From: Deinococcus soli (ex Cha et al. 2016) | GTDB lineage: Bacteria; Deinococcota; Deinococci; Deinococcales; Deinococcaceae | Direction: 5' to 3' | DNA: 64,000 nt | Assembly: GCF_001007995.1 (NCBI RefSeq) | Contig: NZ_CP011389.1 | Span: 3,076,501-3,140,500, forward strand | Shown: positions 60,446 through 64,000 of the stretch, in pieces | Position numbering within the stretch: position 1 is the first letter of the stretch | Layout: each line of letters starts with the position of its first letter | Position numbers and translations under genes: made by a program | Notes under the pieces: generated by a model | Told to the model about the DNA's origin: nothing | The model's input: only the letters and a program-made list of their open reading frames with translations | The model's database searches: none

Positions 60446-62059
60446 TTACTTCAGGGTGGGGGGGAGGAGGACGGAGTCGATCGGGTAGATCACGCTGTTC
60501 CCAGCGTCCGCGCGGCTGCTGACCATGCCGCCCATGATGCCGTCCGCGCCGCGCACGCCGACCTTGTAGCCGGTGCCCTCGACCATCAGGTCGATGCTGC
60601 TGCCTTCCATGGAGCGCAGCTGCGTGACGTTCAGGCCCTCGTCGATGACGCGGCCGGTGACCACGTGGAACAGCAGCACCTGCTTGAGCTTGTCCATGTC
60701 GGCCATCAGGGTGTCCAGGGTTGCCTGGGGCACCTTGGCGAACGCGTCGTTGGTGGGCGCGAAGATGGTCACGTCACCCGCGACCAGCGCGTCGACCAGA
60801 CCCGCCCTCTGCACCAGGCTCAGCAGCGTGCTGAACTGCGGCTGGGACAGCACCTCGGTGATGTTCGCGCCGGACTGCGCGGCGGGCAGCGTCACGGTGA
60901 CGGTCGGGGTGGTCACGGTCGTCTCGACGGTTGCGGTGGGCAGCACCAGATCGGGCGGCAGCAGCACCTGGTTGATGGCGTAGATGAAGCCGTTGCTGGC
61001 TTCCAGGCCCGCGCCGTCCACCATGGCCTCGTTCACCATCTGGGTGGTGCCGTCGAGCTTGAAGTTCAGGCTGGCGCCCTGCACGCTGCGCAGCTGCGTG
61101 GCGGCGGCGACCTGATCGGCTGTGACCTTGCCGGGCACCACGTGGTACGTCAGGACGGCCTTGAGGGTCTCGGGGTCGCTGGCAATCAGGGCCAGGGTGT
61201 CGGCGTCCACAGCGGCGAACGCCTCGTTGGTGGGCGCGAAGACCGTGAACTCGTTGCTGATCAGCACGTCGTTCAGTTCGGCGTCGCTGAGCAGGTCACG
61301 CAGGGTGCTGAAGCGCTCGTCGGTGGTGATCAGGTCGTATACGGTGTTGCTGCTGACGGCCGTGTCGGTGGTCGCGGTGGTGGTGTCGGTCGTCGTGGTC
61401 GTCGTGGTGGTGGTCGTGGTCGTGCCGCTCATGCCGACGGGCATCGCGGGAATGGCCATGATGTCGGTCGCGGCGGGCGCCGTGCTGGCAGGCGCGGGCG
61501 CCGGGGCGGGCGTCGTGACCGTCACGGTGGCGGGGGCCGGGGCGGGCGCGGCGGCCATGGCGGGCATCAGGACCGTGTCGACCACGTGCACGATGCCGTT
61601 ACAGGCCATCACGTCGGCCTTGGTGACGGTGGCGTTGTCGATCATGACCTTGCCGCCCATCACGTTGATCAGCACGCTGCCGCCCTGCGCAGTCTTCGCG
61701 GAGGACAGCCCCATGACCTGCTTGGCGGTCACCTTGCCGGGCACCACGTGGTACAGCAGGATCGAGCGCAGCAGCGCCGGGTCGTTCAGCGCGGCGGCCA
61801 GCGCGTCGCTGGGCAGTTTGGCGAACGCGGCGTTCGTCGGGGCGAACACCGTGTACTGCCCACTCATGAGCGTCTGCGACAGACCGGCGGCCTCGACGGC
61901 GGTTGCCAGGGTGCTGAAGTTCGGGTCGGTCGTGACGATCTGCGCGATGCTCTTGCAGGCCGCGGCGGGGCGGGGGGTGGCGGGCGCGCCGGCCCCACCG
62001 GCCAGGGCGGGAGTGACGAGCATCAGGCTCAGGGTGAGCAGACCAGTGTGCTTCTTCAT
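60446..62059 (-). CDS. Exported protein with three fasciclin (FAS1) domains
   Basis: 537 residues from ATG 62059 (GAGGTG 8 nt upstream). Signal peptide MKKHTGLLTLSLMLVTPALA. FAS1 domains at about 33-160, 240-370 and 400-535, each with TVFAPTN-AF (H1 box: YTVFAPTNAAF, FTVFAPTNEAF, VTIFAPTNDAF) and YHVVPGKV or FHVVTGRV (H2). Between domains 1 and 2 is a Pro/Ala/Thr linker with 12 Thr in a row. FAS1 proteins mediate surface adhesion. One Cys pair in domain 1 may form a disulfide. Confidence 0.93.
   Translation of the reverse strand: MKKHTGLLTLSLMLVTPALAGGAGAPATPRPAAACKSIAQIVTTDPNFSTLATAVEAAGLSQTLMSGQYTVFAPTNAAFAKLPSDALAAALNDPALLRSILLYHVVPGKVTAKQVMGLSSAKTAQGGSVLINVMGGKVMIDNATVTKADVMACNGIVHVVDTVLMPAMAAAPAPAPATVTVTTPAPAPAPASTAPAATDIMAIPAMPVGMSGTTTTTTTTTTTTDTTTATTDTAVSSNTVYDLITTDERFSTLRDLLSDAELNDVLISNEFTVFAPTNEAFAAVDADTLALIASDPETLKAVLTYHVVPGKVTADQVAAATQLRSVQGASLNFKLDGTTQMVNEAMVDGAGLEASNGFIYAINQVLLPPDLVLPTATVETTVTTPTVTVTLPAAQSGANITEVLSQPQFSTLLSLVQRAGLVDALVAGDVTIFAPTNDAFAKVPQATLDTLMADMDKLKQVLLFHVVTGRVIDEGLNVTQLRSMEGSSIDLMVEGTGYKVGVRGADGIMGGMVSSRADAGNSVIYPIDSVLLPPTLK
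61388..61423. repeat. Trinucleotide tract encoding 12 Thr
   Basis: Twelve alternating ACC/ACG codons (minus strand) in the fasciclin linker. A candidate for length variation by slippage. Confidence 0.7.
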
Positions 62060-62076
62060 GAGATCACCTCGGGAAA

Positions 62077-62104
62077 TGGATATTGAACTGCGGGTTACCG
62101 TCAA
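62077..62104 (-). promoter_or_regulatory. Promoter candidate of fasciclin gene
   Basis: Minus strand TTGACG (62099-62104), 16-bp spacer, TATCCA (62077-62082), short leader with SD. Confidence 0.45.
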
Positions 62105-62172
62105 ACAATCTTCACCACGAAGCCACGAAAAGCAACTTTTGGAAGCAATCTTGCAGGTCAACTAAATAAAAA

Positions 62173-62192
62173 TGGCCCCGACATTGGGGCCA
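62173..62192 (-). terminator. Intrinsic terminator of ftsK
   Basis: TGGCCCC (62173-62179) with GGGGCCA (62186-62192), followed on the minus strand by TTTTTATTTA. Confidence 0.85.
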
Positions 62193-62244
62193 CTCTCATT
62201 CACAGTTCAGAACCTTGAGATTCCGTTGATCAACAGGCCGGGGT

Positions 62245-64000
62245 TCACTTCCCGAAATACTCCGGCAGATCCGCCTCAGTGACCAGCACCTCACGCGGCT
62301 TGCTGCCCTGATGCTTGCTCACGATACCCATCGCCTCTAGCATGTCCATCAGCTTCCCGGCGCGCGCATGCCCGACCGACAGACGCCGTTGCAGGCGCGA
62401 CACGCTGCCCTGACCCTCCTCGATGGCGATCTGCGCCGCCTGCCGCAGCAGCGGATCACTGAAGTCCATGTTCGACTTGTCACCGCTGGGCCCGCTGGCC
62501 TCCACGCCCCCCTCGAAGTCCGTGCCGTACGCCTCCACGAACGCGTCCTCGAACACCTGACGGCGCAGCTCGTCGGCGATGCGGGCGGACTCCACCTCGC
62601 TGATGTACGGCCCCTGCAGGCGGATCGGTTTCACGAGGCCCGGCTGGTAGAACAGCATGTCGCCCATGCCGGTCAGGCGCTCGGCGCCCAGCGCGTCCAG
62701 GATCGTGCGGCTGTCGTGGCTGCTGCTCACCGCGAACGCGATGCGCGCCGGGACGTTCACCTTGATCAGGCTGGTGAGGATGTCCACGCTGGGCCGCTGC
62801 GTCGCCAGCACCAGGTGCATCCCGGTCGCGCGGGCCATCTGCGCCAGGCGCATGATCGCCGACTCGACCTCCTTGGGGCTGGTGATCATCAGGTCGGCCA
62901 GCTCGTCGATGATGATCACCAAATGCGGCAGTTCCGGTTCGCCCACCTGGCGCATCTTCGCGTTGAACTGCTCGAGGTTCTTCGCGCCCACCTGCGACAT
63001 CATCTTGTAGCGCCGCTCCATGTGCGCCACGGCGCCCAGCAGCACGCCCGCCGCGTCCACCGGGTTCGTCACGACCGCCCGCACCAGATGCGGAATCCCG
63101 TCGTACGGCGTGAGCTCCACCATCTTCGGGTCGATCATCAGGAAGCGCAGCTCGGTCGGCAGGTACTTGAACAGCAGGCTGGTGATCAGCGTGTTCACGC
63201 ACACCGACTTCCCGCTGCCAGTACTGCCCGCCACGAGCAGGTGCGGCATCTTCGCGAGGTCCCCGACCATCATCTCGCCGTCGATGCTCTTGCCGAGGAT
63301 GATCGGCAGTTTCGCCCGCGAGCCCTTGAAACTCGGCGCGGCCGCCGCCTGATGGAACGTGATCGGCTCACGCTCGGCGTTGGGCACCTCCAGGCCGATC
63401 ACGCTCTTGCCCGGCACCGGCGCCTCGATACGCACGCCCCCCACCGCCAGCGCCCGCGCCAGATCGTTCGACAGGCCCGCGATGCGGCTGATCTTCTCAC
63501 CCGGCGCCGGTTCGATCTCGTAGCGGGTGACGGTCGGGCCGCGCGCGTAGTCCACCACACGCGCCTGCAGGTTGAAGTGCCGCAGCGTCTCGTCGATCAG
63601 CCCGGCCCGCTGCCGCGCCGAGATGTCCAGCGCCTCGGTGTTCAGCGCCGCCCCGGGAATCGGGTCCAGCAGCGCCTCGTCCGGGCGGGCCAGCGGCAGC
63701 GCGCCCTGCACCGGGCGTGGAGTCGCCTCACCCGTGAACAGTGGCATCGGTGCCGAGGGAGTCTGCGGGGGGGGCGGCGTGCGGCGTTCCGGCTGCGGGC
63801 TGTCCCAGGGGGCCGCCGCGGCCGCCCGGACGGGGGTGGCGGCTGCCGGGACGGCCGGGGTCGTGGGCGCCGGGCCGAACGGCAGGTCGTCGTCATCCCA
63901 GCCGCTGAAGGGATCCATGCCGTCCGGCGCGTCCTCCAGGCCCGGCACGACCGGATCGGGCCGTACCTCCGGCGTGTAGGCGGGCGCGGCGCGCTGCGGC
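62245..64000 (-). CDS. ftsK: DNA translocase FtsK/SpoIIIE (5' end outside window)
   Basis: The frame runs open to base 64000, so the membrane part is missing and about 585 residues are seen. A Pro/Ala-rich linker is followed by the alpha domain ([32 protein letters not shown]), the RecA-like motor with Walker [13 protein letters not shown], Walker [13 protein letters not shown], and [11 protein letters not shown]. The C-terminal gamma winged helix ([39 protein letters not shown]) reads KOPS-type polarity signals. It pumps chromosomes through the closing septum and activates XerCD. Confidence 0.95.
   Translation of the reverse strand, partial: PQRAAPAYTPEVRPDPVVPGLEDAPDGMDPFSGWDDDDLPFGPAPTTPAVPAAATPVRAAAAAPWDSPQPERRTPPPPQTPSAPMPLFTGEATPRPVQGALPLARPDEALLDPIPGAALNTEALDISARQRAGLIDETLRHFNLQARVVDYARGPTVTRYEIEPAPGEKISRIAGLSNDLARALAVGGVRIEAPVPGKSVIGLEVPNAEREPITFHQAAAAPSFKGSRAKLPIILGKSIDGEMMVGDLAKMPHLLVAGSTGSGKSVCVNTLITSLLFKYLPTELRFLMIDPKMVELTPYDGIPHLVRAVVTNPVDAAGVLLGAVAHMERRYKMMSQVGAKNLEQFNAKMRQVGEPELPHLVIIIDELADLMITSPKEVESAIMRLAQMARATGMHLVLATQRPSVDILTSLIKVNVPARIAFAVSSSHDSRTILDALGAERLTGMGDMLFYQPGLVKPIRLQGPYISEVESARIADELRRQVFEDAFVEAYGTDFEGGVEASGPSGDKSNMDFSDPLLRQAAQIAIEEGQGSVSRLQRRLSVGHARAGKLMDMLEAMGIVSKHQGSKPREVLVTEADLPEYFGK

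Overview
The window is a gap-free stretch of a high-GC bacterial chromosome that looks like Deinococcus. The grounds are the strong G/C third-position codon bias, the family set (class Ib ribonucleotide reductase, a Taq-type DNA polymerase I with a degenerate proofreading domain, a FemAB-type peptidoglycan branching enzyme, a DarA-type c-di-AMP receptor, fasciclin proteins) and above all the promoter style. About twenty-five genes have a TANNNT-like -10 box ending only 5 to 11 nt before their ATG or GTG start. This is the leaderless-mRNA layout described for Deinococcus. I used that box to choose several start codons. I saw no rRNA, tRNA, CRISPR array, insertion sequence or prophage.

Layout. 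1-5000: 3' end of rho, a LysM/M23 cell-wall hydrolase with a translationally overlapping response regulator, the pdxST vitamin B6 pair, and an MFS exporter. 5000-12000: aldo/keto reductase, Rcp1-like response regulator, DinB-like and DUF84 overlapping pair, MBL hydrolase, exported protein, glycosyltransferase, and a 599-residue protein of unknown function. 12000-15500: membrane Ser/Thr kinase with a beta-propeller, glutaredoxin-like protein and ftsY; both the kinase and ftsY are preceded by a leaderless micro-ORF that overlaps their GTG start by GTGA. 15500-19250: dipeptide-type ABC importer without ATPases. 19250-32500: a dispersed palindromic repeat, FAH hydrolase, GAF-GGDEF-EAL protein, acyl-CoA dehydrogenase, purB, YcaQ-like glycosylase, kinase-fold phosphotransferase, glmM, and a second copy of the repeat. 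32500-43200: rpsT, recX, lipid kinase, acyl-CoA mutase, GNAT protein, peptidyl-prolyl isomerase, FemX-like protein, subtilisin lipoprotein, DUF2227 membrane protein, and a candidate small RNA. 43200-51700: polA, HAD phosphatase, and a minus-strand operon (thioesterase, nrdI, nrdE, nrdF, nrdH-like) headed by a canonical promoter and a cobalamin riboswitch. 51800-55300: hemY/cgoX, hemH, hemE. 55500-64000: membrane protein, DarA-like receptor, wHTH regulator, NatAB-type exporter, metallophosphoesterase, triple-fasciclin protein and the C-terminal two thirds of FtsK.

How it works together: most of the window is core metabolism and envelope biology. The most integrated locus is the nrd operon: vitamin B12 sensing by the leader would switch off this B12-independent reductase when a B12-dependent class II enzyme (expected elsewhere) can work. 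Two arrays of degenerate octamers, inverted relative to each other, lie between nrdE and nrdF. Signalling genes for c-di-GMP, c-di-AMP, phosphorelay and Ser/Thr phosphorylation are scattered through the window. All functions are assigned by reading translated sequences and motifs; no database search was run.
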